In this document: positions 26,156 through 35,817 of the stretch, piece by piece
Numbering within the stretch: position 1 is the stretch's first letter
Layout: each line of letters begins with the position of its first letter
DNA from: Phycisphaerae bacterium
Lineage (GTDB): Bacteria; Planctomycetota; Phycisphaerae; UBA1845
Direction: 5' to 3'
Length of the DNA stretch: 35,899 nt
NCBI GenBank assembly: GCA_013360585.1
Contig: JABWBH010000045.1
Coordinates: 1-35,899 of the forward strand
Translations under genes and position numbers: made by a program
The notes under the pieces: model-generated
Seen by the model: the letters and a program-made list of their open reading frames with translations, nothing else
What the model was told of the DNA's origin: nothing
The model's database searches: none

Positions 26156-26250
26156 ACAGATCCAGATCCGCGCGAGCTGAAGTCTGCGGGTCACTCAGGC
26201 GGAAGGAACCAGCGAGGCGACAAGACCGGTGCGCGTGGGGAATTGATGTA

Positions 26251-26448
26251 ATGCCGGTGTTCGAATGTCCGACATGCGGGAAGGAATTGAGGGTCGAGCG
26301 CCGAGAGGACGCGCCTTACCGTCCGTTCTGCTGCCGGCGCTGCAAGCTGGTGGACCTCGGACGCTGGCTGGACGGAACGTACTGCATCAGTGAACCCCTC
26401 ACCGGCTCCTTCCCGGAAACGCCGAAGGCGGCGGAGGATGAGGACTGA
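26251..26448 (+). CDS. yacG: YacG-type zinc-binding DNA gyrase inhibitor
   Basis: A 65-residue protein with CPTCGKEL, then [17 protein letters not shown], giving the CXXC and CXXXC zinc ligands and the signature CKLVDLGRW of YacG. In Escherichia coli YacG binds GyrB and blocks DNA binding by gyrase. The acidic C-terminal tail (AAEDED) is shorter than in some members. A GGGGA site lies nine bases before the ATG. It stands upstream of a lipoprotein gene and dnaG. Confidence 0.88.
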   Translation: MPVFECPTCGKELRVERREDAPYRPFCCRRCKLVDLGRWLDGTYCISEPLTGSFPETPKAAEDED

Positions 26449-26560
26449 TCCGCATGTCAGCGGGGTGTGCAACGGGAGACTTGACGGCCGCTGCGCGCCC
26501 CGTGTAATCACGGTCGAGCGAAGCGGCAAGGTGAGCGCAGCAGAGAGGAGGAGGCGGATC

Positions 26561-26887
26561 ATGAAAATGCGGCGATCAATCACAGGGATTGCGGCGGCGG
26601 GAGTTCTGGCAGTCGTGTCGGCATGCACTTCTTCCGGATCGAAGCAGGCGGCCGCGCCGTCGCCCCCGGATCCGCAGGAGGCGGATCTGGCGGCGGAGGT
26701 TGAGCAGCATCGGGCCGCGTATTATCGCAACCTGCTGACGTTGCACGACTTCTACGCCGCCAACGGTCTTGAGACGAAGCGTCGCTGGGCGGCGTTTGAG
26801 CTAGAGGGTCTGGGCAAAGTGCGGACTTACGCCTACGCCGGGACGGTTGCGTCGGCGCCAGATGACGGTCCGGACAGCGGTCAGTAG
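26561..26887 (+). CDS. small lipoprotein
   Basis: A 108-residue protein with a lipoprotein signal: basic start MKMRRS, hydrophobic core GIAAAGVLAVV, and a lipobox ending SAC at about residue 22. The mature part has a Ser/Pro-rich spacer and one predicted helix (HRAAYYRNLLTLHDFYAANG). I do not recognise the family. ATG at 26561 is chosen for the strong purine-rich AGGAGGAGG site upstream. It is expected to be lipid-anchored in the cell envelope. Confidence 0.75.
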   Translation: MKMRRSITGIAAAGVLAVVSACTSSGSKQAAAPSPPDPQEADLAAEVEQHRAAYYRNLLTLHDFYAANGLETKRRWAAFELEGLGKVRTYAYAGTVASAPDDGPDSGQ

Positions 26888-26943
26888 CGCCAGCCGGGTG
26901 AGAGCGGCCCGGGGCGAAGTTCGTCGGAAATCTTCAGACGGAT

Positions 26944-26972
26944 TTGACCCGGAGCCGATCCCGGAGTAGATT
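26944..26972 (+). promoter_or_regulatory. sigma-70 promoter for dnaG-rpoD
   Basis: TTGACC (26944-26949), 17 bases, TAGATT (26967-26972). It lies in the gap between the lipoprotein gene and dnaG and would give a leader of about 100 bases. Confidence 0.6.
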
Positions 26973-27078
26973 TAGGGTGAATTGGAACTTGTCGTGGCGC
27001 ACGGCGAATGCCCGCGCGGCGGTTTCCTTCCTGGGCGACGGTTCGGTTTTTCCTTAACAGGCAGAATCCGTAGCTACT

Positions 27079-28959
27079 TTGCGCGATCTTGATGCCGTAA
27101 AACGCGAGATCCGGGACCGCGTACCTCTGGTGGAAATCGTGTCGCAGCATGTGGCGTTGCGCCAGCGCGGGCAACGCTTCCTCGGGCTGTGCCCTTTCCA
27201 CCAGGAAAAAACGCCGTCCTTCACCGTGCATGCGGACCGGGGCTTTTTCAAATGCTTCGGCTGCGGGCGCGGCGGCGACGTTTTTACCTTCGTTCAGCTC
27301 ATCGAGAACACCTCCTTCGGCGAGGCGATGCGCATCCTTGCGGATCGCGCGGGGGTCGAACTGCGGCGATCATCGGGCGGGAAGATGCCCGAGGGTCCGG
27401 GTCGCGCGGACCTGGCGCGGATCAATGAGTGGGCGTGCGGATATTTTCGGCGGCAGTTGCAGTCATCGCCCGCGGCGGATCACGCCCGACGGTATGTCCG
27501 GCAGAGGGGGGTGACGCCGGAGACGGAGACGGCGTTCGAGTTCGGGTTCGCGGCAGGGAATCTGGAACCTCTGCTGGAACAGGCACGCCGCGCCGGTCTG
27601 AGCACGGCTGACCTGATCGCCGCGGATCTGGCGCGCGAAGGCGAACGCGGTGTGTATCCGACGTTCCGCGACCGGCTGATGTTCCCGATCCGGGATTCAA
27701 TGAACCGCGTGATCGGGTTCGGGGGCAGGACGCTCTGCGACGACAAAGCGAAGTACTTGAACACCCGTCAGACGGCGCTGTTTGAGAAGGGGCAGGGTTT
27801 CTACGGATTGGCGCAGGCTCGTCAGCGGATGACGGAAACGGACCGCGTCGTGGTGACGGAGGGTTATTTCGACGCGATCATGGCGCATCAGGCCGGGTTC
27901 TCGGAGACGGTGGCGACGCTGGGGACCGCGCTCGGGGCAGCGCAGGTCGAGTTGCTTCGGCGTTATGTTTCGACGGCGGTGTTCCTGTTTGATTCGGACG
28001 CGGCGGGAGAGGCAGCGGCGGAACGCGCGATTGAGATTGCCCTTCCACTACGCCTGACGGTGAAGATGGCGAAAGTTACGGAGGGGAAGGATCCGGCGGA
28101 TTACCTGTTATCGCATCCTCCGCAAGACTTTGAAGGGATATTGAACTCGGCGGTTGACGCGCTAGAATTCAAGTGGCTTCAATTGTTGCAAAGATTTGAC
28201 AGGGATGATCTTAAGAGTCGTCATCAGGTGGTATCCGATTTTCTCGGATTGATTCAGAGATCCTTTCAGGCACAAGCGGTGGACGCGATCACCCGGGGTC
28301 TGGTGGCCAACCGGGTGGGGGCGTTGTTGTCCCTCGATCCGCGGGAAGTGCTTGCGGCGGTGGGACGGGGTCGATCGGGCAGAGCAGAACCTTCCGTGGC
28401 GGGTGCCCGCCGGTCGGAGCGGGCGCGAGAGCCGCTGGAGGCATGCGCGGTTCAAGCCTTGGAGGTGGTTTTGAATGAACCGGGGCTGATCGGCGAGTGC
28501 GCCACGGTGCTGGAGCAGACGGAGTATTCCGAAGAGGTGGATCGGGTCGTGGCGCGGGTGGTGCTCGACCTTTTCGAGTCCTACGGCGAGTTCGAGTTGA
28601 GCGAAGTGCTTTCCAGGTGTGAAGATCCTGCGGTGGCCCGGCGTGTGACAGAGTTGGCGGAGCACGGCGGGCGGCGCGGGAACTACGAGGAGACCGTCGC
28701 GGTCGTGGTGTCGCGTTGGACGGACCTTCGGCGCGAGCGCGAAGTGGTAGGTCTGCGGCAACGGGTGACGCTGCGGGAAGCGGCCGTGGTTCAGGCGGAC
28801 GAGGTGAACCAGGCGTATTGCGAGGGCGTCCGGTCGGGGCGGCATTTCCGACCTCTGCGGCGCAGCGGCGCGGTTCGCCTTGGCGCAAGACCGGCGGAGC
28901 GGGATGCGGGTTCCGGAGGCGGGGATCAGGCGGTACAGGGAGCGGATTCTTCGGTATGA
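27079..28959 (+). CDS. dnaG: DNA primase
   Basis: A 626-residue primase that makes RNA primers at the replication fork. The zinc-binding domain has C38, H41, C59 and C62 ([25 protein letters not shown]). The TOPRIM core has catalytic E261 in [14 protein letters not shown], the acidic pair D305 and D307 ([10 protein letters not shown]) and GKDPADYL. The C-terminal 190 residues form the helicase-binding part. An in-frame TAA at 27055 leaves TTG at 27079 as the first usable start, giving the family-like opening [19 protein letters not shown]; no good ribosome site precedes it. The stop overlaps the rpoD start (ATGA), as in the classic primase-sigma operon. Confidence 0.95.
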   Translation: MRDLDAVKREIRDRVPLVEIVSQHVALRQRGQRFLGLCPFHQEKTPSFTVHADRGFFKCFGCGRGGDVFTFVQLIENTSFGEAMRILADRAGVELRRSSGGKMPEGPGRADLARINEWACGYFRRQLQSSPAADHARRYVRQRGVTPETETAFEFGFAAGNLEPLLEQARRAGLSTADLIAADLAREGERGVYPTFRDRLMFPIRDSMNRVIGFGGRTLCDDKAKYLNTRQTALFEKGQGFYGLAQARQRMTETDRVVVTEGYFDAIMAHQAGFSETVATLGTALGAAQVELLRRYVSTAVFLFDSDAAGEAAAERAIEIALPLRLTVKMAKVTEGKDPADYLLSHPPQDFEGILNSAVDALEFKWLQLLQRFDRDDLKSRHQVVSDFLGLIQRSFQAQAVDAITRGLVANRVGALLSLDPREVLAAVGRGRSGRAEPSVAGARRSERAREPLEACAVQALEVVLNEPGLIGECATVLEQTEYSEEVDRVVARVVLDLFESYGEFELSEVLSRCEDPAVARRVTELAEHGGRRGNYEETVAVVVSRWTDLRREREVVGLRQRVTLREAAVVQADEVNQAYCEGVRSGRHFRPLRRSGAVRLGARPAERDAGSGGGDQAVQGADSSV

Positions 28960-30734
28960 ATGCTGCGACACAGACGGCGACGAATCTCGCCGAGGTCATT
29001 GAGAACACGGTACAGCGGCTGATCGCACTGGGTCGGGAGCAGACGTTTCTGACCTGGGATGACATGAACGCGATCCTCCCGGACGACTGCGTGGACCCGG
29101 ATGCGGCGGACCGGATTCTGCTGCGCCTGGAGGAGGAGGGTCTGGAGGTTCTCGATCAGGTCGACGCGATCGCCGCCGGGCGCAAGCGCCGATCGGGGCG
29201 CGGTTCCAGCGCGGCGCGGGCTGCGGGAGATCCGGACGCGGCGCACGTCTTCGGCGGGCCGGGTGCGCCGACGGCGGACGAAAGCGGTGACGAACCGGTC
29301 GTGATCGTCGAGGAGCCCGCGGGCAAGCGGATCGACGATCCGGTGCGGATGTACCTGACGCAGATGGGCGAGATCCCGCTGCTGACGCGCGAGGAGGAGA
29401 TCCGGCTGGCGAAGAAGATCGAGCTGACCCGGATGGTGTTCCGTCAGAAGGTGCTGGAGATTCATTACTGCTCGCGGCTGGCGGTGGAGATTCTCGAGCA
29501 GGTGCAGGACAACCGCCTGCCGTTTGACCGGACGATGAAGATTTCAACGTCGGAGCACGCGGCGAAGGCGCGCATCACGTCACGCATGCCGGGCAATCTG
29601 GAGACGGTTCGGGCCCTGCTGCGGCGCAACGAGGAGGCGTGGGAGGAAACCGAGACGCGGCGCATGCCGGCGGCCGAACGTCAGGAGATTGATCTCCAGA
29701 TCAAGCAGCGTGCCCGCCGGATCGCGAAGCTTCTTGAGGAGTTGTCGTTGCGGACGAGCCGGATTCAACCGCTGATGAAGAAGGTGCGTGGACTGCACCT
29801 GAAGATGGGGCAGCTTCAGCAGCGGATCGAGTCACAGAAGAAGCGGCGCTCGATGTCGGACGAGGATTTCCTGGCGATGAAGGAGGAGTTGAGCGGGATC
29901 GAGTCGCTGTGCCTGTCGCACAACGGCCCGCTGTCCGACCGCCTGCGCGTCATCCAGCGCGTGTTCGGCGAGTACGAGGACGCGAAGCGCAAGCTGTCCG
30001 GCGGAAACCTGCGCCTCGTGGTGAGCATCGCCAAGAAATATCGCAACCGCGGACTGGGCTTCCTCGACATCATCCAGGAAGGGAACACCGGTCTGATGCG
30101 GGCGGTGGATAAGTACGAGTATAAGCGCGGGTACAAGTTCAGCACTTACGCGACGTGGTGGATCCGCCAGGCGATCACCCGGGCGATCGCCGATCACGCC
30201 CGGACGATCCGCATCCCGGTCCACATGATCGAGACGATGAGCCGCCTGCGCAACATCAGCCGCGAGCTGCTTCAGGATCTGGGGCGCGAGCCGACGATCG
30301 AGGAGGTCGCGCGGCGGGCGAAGATGCCGCTGTCCGAGGTGCGCCGGGTGATGAAGATCTCGCGGCAGCCGATTTCGCTGGACAAACCGGTCGGAGAGAG
30401 CGAGGATTCGTACTTCGGGGACTTCGTGGAGGACGACCGGGTCGAGTCTCCGATCTCCACGGCGGGCGGCGAGATGCTCCGCGACCGGATCGAGGACGTG
30501 CTCAAAACGTTGACGTACCGCGAACGCGAGATCATCAAGCTCCGCTACGGCATCGGCGACGGGTACACGTACACGCTCGAGGAGGTCGGGAAGATTTTCA
30601 AGGTGACCCGGGAGCGCGTGCGCCAGGTCGAGGCGAAGGCGATCCGCAAGCTTCAGCATCCGGTCCGGTCGCGGAAGCTTGAGGGATTCCTCGAGCAGCT
30701 TGACGCGGCCGTGGCGCAGGGCGGCGATCTGTAG
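28956..30734 (+). CDS. rpoD: primary sigma factor RpoD
   Basis: A 592-residue housekeeping sigma-70. Region 1.1 (about residues 15-75) is present, which marks a primary sigma. Region 1.2 is [21 protein letters not shown] long non-conserved insert separates it from region 2 ([19 protein letters not shown], the -10 recognition part [19 protein letters not shown]). Region 3 has [18 protein letters not shown]. Region 4 has [14 protein letters not shown] and the -35 helix-turn-helix [23 protein letters not shown] at 28956 overlaps the dnaG stop. It would read the TTGACA/TATAAT-like promoters seen in this window. Confidence 0.97.
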   Translation: MNAATQTATNLAEVIENTVQRLIALGREQTFLTWDDMNAILPDDCVDPDAADRILLRLEEEGLEVLDQVDAIAAGRKRRSGRGSSAARAAGDPDAAHVFGGPGAPTADESGDEPVVIVEEPAGKRIDDPVRMYLTQMGEIPLLTREEEIRLAKKIELTRMVFRQKVLEIHYCSRLAVEILEQVQDNRLPFDRTMKISTSEHAAKARITSRMPGNLETVRALLRRNEEAWEETETRRMPAAERQEIDLQIKQRARRIAKLLEELSLRTSRIQPLMKKVRGLHLKMGQLQQRIESQKKRRSMSDEDFLAMKEELSGIESLCLSHNGPLSDRLRVIQRVFGEYEDAKRKLSGGNLRLVVSIAKKYRNRGLGFLDIIQEGNTGLMRAVDKYEYKRGYKFSTYATWWIRQAITRAIADHARTIRIPVHMIETMSRLRNISRELLQDLGREPTIEEVARRAKMPLSEVRRVMKISRQPISLDKPVGESEDSYFGDFVEDDRVESPISTAGGEMLRDRIEDVLKTLTYREREIIKLRYGIGDGYTYTLEEVGKIFKVTRERVRQVEAKAIRKLQHPVRSRKLEGFLEQLDAAVAQGGDL

Positions 30735-30861
30735 CGGGCGCGGGTCGCCGCGGAGTCCCGGCGTGACGGTTTCGGCGGCGACGGGGTCGCTCCGGCGGCG
30801 CCGACCGGGTTGAACCGAGGGACGGGGACGCTTCCGCTCGGCGCGCAGGCAGGAGACGGTG

Positions 30862-32211
30862 GTGACGATCTGGTACGCACTGGCGGCGCTGCTGGCGGTC
30901 GCGTGGATCCTGCGCTGGTATGTCGTCGAGCATTATCGCCGCAGGGAGCGTCTGCTGACCGAGTCCGCCTACGACGGACCGCCGGACCCCGCGCCGCCGG
31001 TGTCCATCCTTGTCGCCGGCAAGGATGAAGAAGACAACATTGAAGTCTGCGTACGTTCGCTGCTCGCCCAGGATTACCCGGATTTCGAGGTCATCGCGGT
31101 CAACGATCGCAGCGGCGACGCGACCCCGTCGATCCTCGATCGTCTTGCGAAGGAATTCCCTGACCGCTTGAAGGTGATTCATGTGCGACACCTGCCCGAC
31201 GGCTGGTTCGGCAAGCATCATGCGATGCACGTCGGAGTTCAGGCGGCGCGCGGGGACTGGTTGTTGTTCACCGACGCGGACTGCCGGCAGGTTTCGCGGC
31301 GCACGCTGAGCCTGTCGATGCGCGAGTCGATCGAGCGGAAGGTGGACTTCCTGTCGCTGCTGCCGGTGCTGGACAACCGGCGGTTCTGGGAGCGCTGGTT
31401 TCAGCCGGTGTGCGCGGCGATCCTGCTGCTGTGGTTTCAACCGCGGAAGGTGAACAAGCCGCAGTCGCCCTACGCCTACGCCAACGGCGCGTTCATGCTG
31501 ATGAACCGGCGCTGCTACGACGCGATCGGGGGCCACCCGGCGTTCCGCCAGCAGGCGAACGAGGACATTCACATGGCCCGCGTCGCCAAGTCGCAGGGAC
31601 TGCGCCTCAAGGTCATGCAGAATGACAGGCTTTATGTCACCCACATGTACCGCACGTTCAAGGAGGCGTGGCGCGGGTGGGGGCGGATTTTCTACGGCTG
31701 CCTCGGGCAGCGGCGGAAGATCGCCCTGGCGATGACGTTCCTCCTTTTCTTCTCGATCACGCCCTGGGCGAGTCTGGTCGCGGCGCTGGCGGGAGCGGCG
31801 CTGGCGGAGGGAGTGAACCGCGCCGCGTGGCGGGAGGCGGCGCTGGTCTGGACGGGCGTCGTGCTCATCATGCAGTTCGCGCTGGTCTCGTGGTACCGGA
31901 TTGTGCGCACACCGGTGATCTGGTCGCTGGGCTACGTGCTGGGCTCGCTGGTCGCGTGGACGAGTTTGCTGCATGCGTTCTTTCAGGTCGGCGGACGAGC
32001 GCGGACGGTCTGGCGCGGGACGATCTACCGCGCCGGCGTGCGCACGGATGAAGCCTCGGATTCGGCGCCAGCCGAAGGCGTTCGAGGGCCCGTGCCGGTG
32101 ATCGCCGAAGCCGCCGGATATGGCGCGCCTCCGGCTGCGTCCGGGACGGTTCCGGTTTCGTCCATCGCCCTTCCGTCGCAGGCGGCGGAAAGTGTGCGGA
32201 TTGAAGGATGA
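30862..32211 (+). CDS. membrane glycosyltransferase, family 2
   Basis: A 449-residue GT-A glycosyltransferase. An N-terminal membrane helix (WYALAALLAVAWILRWYVV) is followed by the catalytic domain: PVSILVAGKDEEDNIEVC, FEVIAVNDRSGD, the metal-binding DAD at residues 138-140 (LLFTDADC) and the acceptor-side NEDIHMARV. Three or four C-terminal membrane helices follow, then a disordered tail. The overall plan resembles transferases acting on lipid-linked or carotenoid-like acceptors; the substrate is unknown. GTG at 30862 is chosen over GTG at 30859 because AGGAG is then six bases upstream. The stop overlaps the next gene (ATGA). Confidence 0.85.
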   Translation: MTIWYALAALLAVAWILRWYVVEHYRRRERLLTESAYDGPPDPAPPVSILVAGKDEEDNIEVCVRSLLAQDYPDFEVIAVNDRSGDATPSILDRLAKEFPDRLKVIHVRHLPDGWFGKHHAMHVGVQAARGDWLLFTDADCRQVSRRTLSLSMRESIERKVDFLSLLPVLDNRRFWERWFQPVCAAILLLWFQPRKVNKPQSPYAYANGAFMLMNRRCYDAIGGHPAFRQQANEDIHMARVAKSQGLRLKVMQNDRLYVTHMYRTFKEAWRGWGRIFYGCLGQRRKIALAMTFLLFFSITPWASLVAALAGAALAEGVNRAAWREAALVWTGVVLIMQFALVSWYRIVRTPVIWSLGYVLGSLVAWTSLLHAFFQVGGRARTVWRGTIYRAGVRTDEASDSAPAEGVRGPVPVIAEAAGYGAPPAASGTVPVSSIALPSQAAESVRIEG

Positions 32212-32744
32212 GTCGTCCGATGTCCCAGGACGTTTCGAGCCTGCCTTCGCCGACGGATATTCCGACGGAAGCGGTGCGCGACGCGGCGGAAGATTTCTTT
32301 TTCGGACTGGACCGCACGAAGCTGATCTGGCTGGGCTGGCTCGTCGGGCTGCTCATGATGTTGTGGGCGGCGCGGCGGGTCTTGCGGTGGGTGCGCCGGC
32401 GGCGGCCTGTGAAACTGCATCCAAACCTCCAGAAGTACGGCGACGCCACCGCGCCGTCCGCGAGCGAGGACGAGCTTTCGGCGAAGCGCCACGCGGAGGC
32501 GGCGCGCATCGTCGCCACCTCCAGCACCGCGGACATCGCGGGATATCAGATTCTTCAACAGGTCGAAGCGGTGTACGTGGACGGATTCCGCCGGCCGGAG
32601 GACGCCCTCGAGGGTCTGAAAGCCGCGGCGGCGATGAAGGGGGCCAACGCCGTCATCCGGGTGCATCAGGAGCGGACGGCGGCGGGGCGGTGCAGCGCCT
32701 CCGGCGACGCCGTGATCGTGCGGCGCACGGAGAATCCCGCCTGA
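32208..32744 (+). CDS. single-pass membrane protein with YbjQ-like domain
   Basis: A 178-residue protein. One membrane helix (residues about 41-57, IWLGWLVGLLMMLWAAR) is followed by an Arg-rich cytoplasmic anchor (RRVLRWVRRRRPVKL) and a C-terminal domain from about residue 100 (ATSSTADIAGYQILQQVE, AAAMKGANAVIRV). That domain resembles the YbjQ/DUF74 family, which forms pentamers of uncertain role. It overlaps the glycosyltransferase by four bases, so the two are co-translated and may act in the same membrane process. The domain match is by eye and moderate. Confidence 0.6.
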   Translation: MSRPMSQDVSSLPSPTDIPTEAVRDAAEDFFFGLDRTKLIWLGWLVGLLMMLWAARRVLRWVRRRRPVKLHPNLQKYGDATAPSASEDELSAKRHAEAARIVATSSTADIAGYQILQQVEAVYVDGFRRPEDALEGLKAAAAMKGANAVIRVHQERTAAGRCSASGDAVIVRRTENPA

Positions 32745-32793
32745 GATCGTCCGCGTCTCCCCGCGACGCCACAACGCCGCCGCGCAGGCTCGA

Positions 32794-32870
32794 GGGCGTC
32801 ACGCCCCACAAACCAGACCCGAGGCAGGATGCGGTCCGCAAAACCCGAGCCGCGCGGCTTTAGCCTGCGC
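32794..32870. terminator. hairpins in the convergent gap
   Basis: The 239-base gap (32745-32983) separates convergent genes. It has a perfect GGGCG-TCA-CGCCC stem (32794-32806) and a seven-pair stem with one bulge, GCGCGGC-TTTA-GCC-T-GCGC (32852-32870). Neither has a T-run on either strand. They are plausible two-way stops but not strong ones. Nothing else is seen in the gap. Confidence 0.35.
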
Positions 32871-32983
32871 GAAGGATCGCGCGGGGCCGAAGAAGGGCGA
32901 TCGCTCCGCGGTTCTGCCTGCTGCGTCCTGTCGCTGGTCTTGGGACCGGCTTGACGCTTCCTTCGGAGACAACACCAGCCTTG

Positions 32984-33973
32984 TTACGGACAACTCGCAC
33001 AGCCGGGCGACGCCGTGCCGAGTCCGAAGGTGGTGCTGACGCTGACGTGGGCGATGATCCTGGGCTCCGACTTGTCGTCCACGCAATCGTCGCACGCGAC
33101 CGACTTGAGCGTCAGCTTCCCAGCGGTGCAGAACGACGCCCCGCACTCCAGCGTCCCGGCGTAGAGCGTCACCGGTCCGGTGGCCGCGACGCAGCCCTCG
33201 CCGTACTCGATCTTGAACGTCCCGCCGAGCGGCGCGGTGGTGTCAATACACTGCCACGCGCATGCGCCGGTCACGGTCGTCATCACGTGAAACTCCGTGT
33301 CGTTCTCCACGACCCAGAAGCCCGCGGAGCTTCCCGTCTTTGGCTCGTCTTTCAGACGAAGGCAATCCAGATCCCCGACGACATACGCGCGGTTGTCCAG
33401 CGCCACGTGAATCTCGCCGCCGCCGCGCAACACGACCGTGCAGTCCCGGTCCTGCGGCCAGCCGGAGCACGAGGTGTTGCTGGACTGGAGCGTCAGTTCA
33501 TCGCCCGTGCCGTCGTTCTCGATGATCTTCGTGCTGTCGTAATGGATCATGTGGATGACGCCCCCTTCGCCCTGAATCGTGTGGTCGCCGTTGATCTTCA
33601 GGACGCCGTGCTCATGACCGCTGCGGCCCAGGAAGAGTTCGCCGTCAAGGGTTGTGGTCTGGGCGTTTCCATCACCAAGAATGAGCGTAGCGCCTTCCTC
33701 AACGTTGATCTTGGCGCCGGCCTCGATGGTGATGGCCCCGGCCACGGCGTCCGTTGTATCATTGTCGATCAGCGGCATCCGCGCCGCATTTGCGGGAATG
33801 ATGGCGCGGTTGCTCGCCGTCGGACGAGATCCGCCTTGCCAGTTGTTATCATTCAGCCAGTTCCTGTTTTCCACCCCCAACCACTCTTTGTCAGTGAGTT
33901 GGGCGGAAGCCGGCATTGTCAGTCCGACAAGAACTATCGTCACACCAAGAAGTATCGTGAACACGCGATTCAT
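32984..33973 (-). CDS. secreted repeat-rich surface protein, cysteine-rich C-terminus
   Basis: A 329-residue exported protein. The signal peptide is NRVFTILLGVTIVLVGLTMP followed by ASA. The mature part starts with WLNDNNWQGGSRPT and continues with short beta-strand repeats (ITIEAGAKINVEEGATLILG, LDGELFLGRSG, LKINGDHTIQG) that fit a right-handed beta-helix. The C-terminal third holds many cysteines (CAWQC, CVAATG, CGASFC, CDDC, CASCP), probably disulfide-bonded outside the cell. AAGGA lies eight bases before the ATG. It follows the upstream secreted gene after 22 bases, so the two are likely one transcript. The start WxNxxNW resembles that of the broken gene at 35290-35795. Confidence 0.75.
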   Translation of the reverse strand: MNRVFTILLGVTIVLVGLTMPASAQLTDKEWLGVENRNWLNDNNWQGGSRPTASNRAIIPANAARMPLIDNDTTDAVAGAITIEAGAKINVEEGATLILGDGNAQTTTLDGELFLGRSGHEHGVLKINGDHTIQGEGGVIHMIHYDSTKIIENDGTGDELTLQSSNTSCSGWPQDRDCTVVLRGGGEIHVALDNRAYVVGDLDCLRLKDEPKTGSSAGFWVVENDTEFHVMTTVTGACAWQCIDTTAPLGGTFKIEYGEGCVAATGPVTLYAGTLECGASFCTAGKLTLKSVACDDCVDDKSEPRIIAHVSVSTTFGLGTASPGCASCP

Positions 33974-33995
33974 GTTGATTCCTTTCTTGAGCCTG

Positions 33996-35213
33996 TTATG
34001 GAGAGGCTCCAGTAAACGCGTTCTGGAGCCGGACGAAGTCCGCCAGGTCCAGATCGCCGTCGTAGTCAATATCCAGGAAACGATTCTCGCAGAGGCCAGG
34101 CGCGCGGACTGGCCCCGACATGTACGTTGCAAAGCCTTGATGATCTGTCAAATTGATGTCGCCATCGAAATCTCCATCGCCTGTACGTATCCTACGAAGG
34201 TAAGATATGCCCCAGATTCGTTCATTGTAAGGAGCGTTTGTCCGAAAGCTCCAAACGCACTCTCCCCACGTATTCACGGCGCCATTGAGGTGTTGTTCAT
34301 CTTTATCGTGCAACCGATATGCAGTGATGTCCGCATCCAGGACATCGAACACCCACGGTTGATATGAGTTGTACTGAAACGAGTATATGGGAACAAAGAT
34401 ACGCCCGAGACTATTCAAGTCCGCCTTTGCTGCATAGCGAGCAACCAGTTGAACGTCACTATCAATCCAAAGCAGAACACCGGTCTCACTGGTCCAAACG
34501 ACCCAGCGAAGATTGTTGATGGCGGGCACCGCGTTCTGGGTATCAGGACTCGGTATTTGAATCCGAGCGTCTGGAAACTGCACTTGGATGTCCGACGCCC
34601 ACGGGTTCTGGCAGAATCGGGCCAATTCCCAAGCCATCTCGTCGTGATCATTGAGGCTCGGGCTGACGTTGCTCAGCTCGCGGTCCCGCGTCAACTGTTG
34701 CGTCGTCTGGCCGTCCCAGAAAAAGATGTTCTCTTTCTTGGGACAGTTGCGCCAGCGCTGGCTGCGCGTCCAAGCGACGTGGCCGAGGTTGTTGAGCGTG
34801 CGGCCGTTGAAGCTCTTCTTAAACTCGTCCAGGATCGTCTCCTGCCCGTCCTGGTAGAGGATCAACTGCGTGACGCTCTTGTTCCCCAAACCGCGACCCC
34901 AGAGGATTTGCCCCAAATTGTTGATCTGGGGATTGACATCGCTGTCCGCGTTGTTCGTGATTCGAACGATCGCGCCGTTGTCATACCGGTACACTTCAGA
35001 CGACGACCATTGAGATTCCAATCGCTTGTAGATGACGATCTCGCCGCAGTCGTTGATATCCGGTGTACCCGTGAAATCCTCGTCCACCGCGAACTCGACG
35101 ATCTCGAACCCCGGCGGGAGGTTGACCTGCGCGTGGGCGCACAGACAGGGTTTTCCGGCGACGAGCAGGCCGGCCAGGGTCACAAAGCCGCAACGATGGC
35201 GATGAACCGACAC
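33996..35213 (-). CDS. secreted seven-repeat propeller-like protein with dockerin-like end
   Basis: A 405-residue exported protein with a signal peptide (GFVTLAGLLVAGKPCLCAHA). Seven short repeats of the form xxN-x-x-G-x-x-xW recur: DINDCGEIVIY, QINNLGQILW, TLNNLGHVAW, SLNDHDEMAW, AINNLRWVVW, DLNSLGRIFV and AVNTWGECVW. This fits a seven-bladed HAF-type propeller. The C-terminus has paired calcium loops (DGDFDGDINLTD, DIDYDGDLDLAD) of the dockerin-like type common in planctomycete exoproteins. GTG at 35213 is chosen because GGAGA lies six to seven bases upstream; TTG at 35219 is too close to it. Stretches of the gene are richer in A and T than the rest of the window. Confidence 0.78.
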   Translation of the reverse strand: MSVHRHRCGFVTLAGLLVAGKPCLCAHAQVNLPPGFEIVEFAVDEDFTGTPDINDCGEIVIYKRLESQWSSSEVYRYDNGAIVRITNNADSDVNPQINNLGQILWGRGLGNKSVTQLILYQDGQETILDEFKKSFNGRTLNNLGHVAWTRSQRWRNCPKKENIFFWDGQTTQQLTRDRELSNVSPSLNDHDEMAWELARFCQNPWASDIQVQFPDARIQIPSPDTQNAVPAINNLRWVVWTSETGVLLWIDSDVQLVARYAAKADLNSLGRIFVPIYSFQYNSYQPWVFDVLDADITAYRLHDKDEQHLNGAVNTWGECVWSFRTNAPYNERIWGISYLRRIRTGDGDFDGDINLTDHQGFATYMSGPVRAPGLCENRFLDIDYDGDLDLADFVRLQNAFTGASP

Positions 35214-35289
35214 GGTCAATCTCCGAAGGAAGACACAGAAGCAACGGATCGCGGGACGCGGCGCAGGACCGGTGAGCGCCCCGCCACCG

Positions 35290-35795
35290 TCAGTCCGTCT
35301 CCACGGCCCCCAGGTACTTCGCGCTGATCGTCGTCGGGTTGGTCTGCCCGCCGGTGATGATCACCGTGTCGCAGGTCAGGGTCCGCGCGTTTCCGTCGCT
35401 GGCGAACGCGCCGGTCACAGAGTTCTCGCCGGTGCTGAGGGCCGTCAGGTCGTCGATCGTCCGGCTCGCGTCGAACACGGCCGTGAAGTTCAGATGTTGA
35501 AACAGCACGTCGTCCGCAGACGAGCACGGATAGACACACGCCCCGCCCGCGCCGCTCCAGTTCTGCGCGTTCGTCCAGGCATCGGTGCTTCCGCCGCCCG
35601 TCCACATCCACGACGCCCGCAGCATCGGTTCCGGATGGCCCGCCGAAGCCTCGGGCAAAACCGCAGAACCTCCCGGCAAAGCCGCAACCACCCCGATCAG
35701 GCCAACCCTGCAACGGTGAACATCGCCGCCGCCACTCCCGCGAAAGCCCTCCCGCGGACCTTCGCCCCTTCGTCTACGATTCTACCGAGCGTCAT
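35290..35795 (-). pseudogene. frameshifted, short secreted protein gene
   Basis: A perfect GGAGGT site precedes ATG at 35795, which opens a 32-residue frame (MTLGRIVDEGAKVRG, then AFAGVAAAMFTVAGLA) ending at TGA 35697-35699. One frame back, LIGVVAALPGGSAVLPEASA continues the same hydrophobic signal sequence, and the mature part WMWTGGGSTDAWTNAQNWSG runs to a stop at 35290. One extra C in the CCC at 35706-35708 would restore a single gene of about 168 residues. The mature start resembles that of the gene at 32984-33973, but the protein stops early. It is either a decayed paralogue or a sequencing error. Confidence 0.65.
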
Positions 35796-35817
35796 GTTCG
35801 GACCTCCAGAAAAAAAT

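Noticed and set aside
32908-32925. GCGATCGC octamers (HIP1-like) at several places
   Set aside because: Expected often in GC-rich DNA and mostly within genes; no clear excess judged by eye.
35697-35720. Programmed -1 ribosomal frameshift in the broken signal peptide
   Set aside because: No X-XXY-YYZ slippery heptamer in the right phase and no adjacent pseudoknot seen; a one-base indel is simpler.
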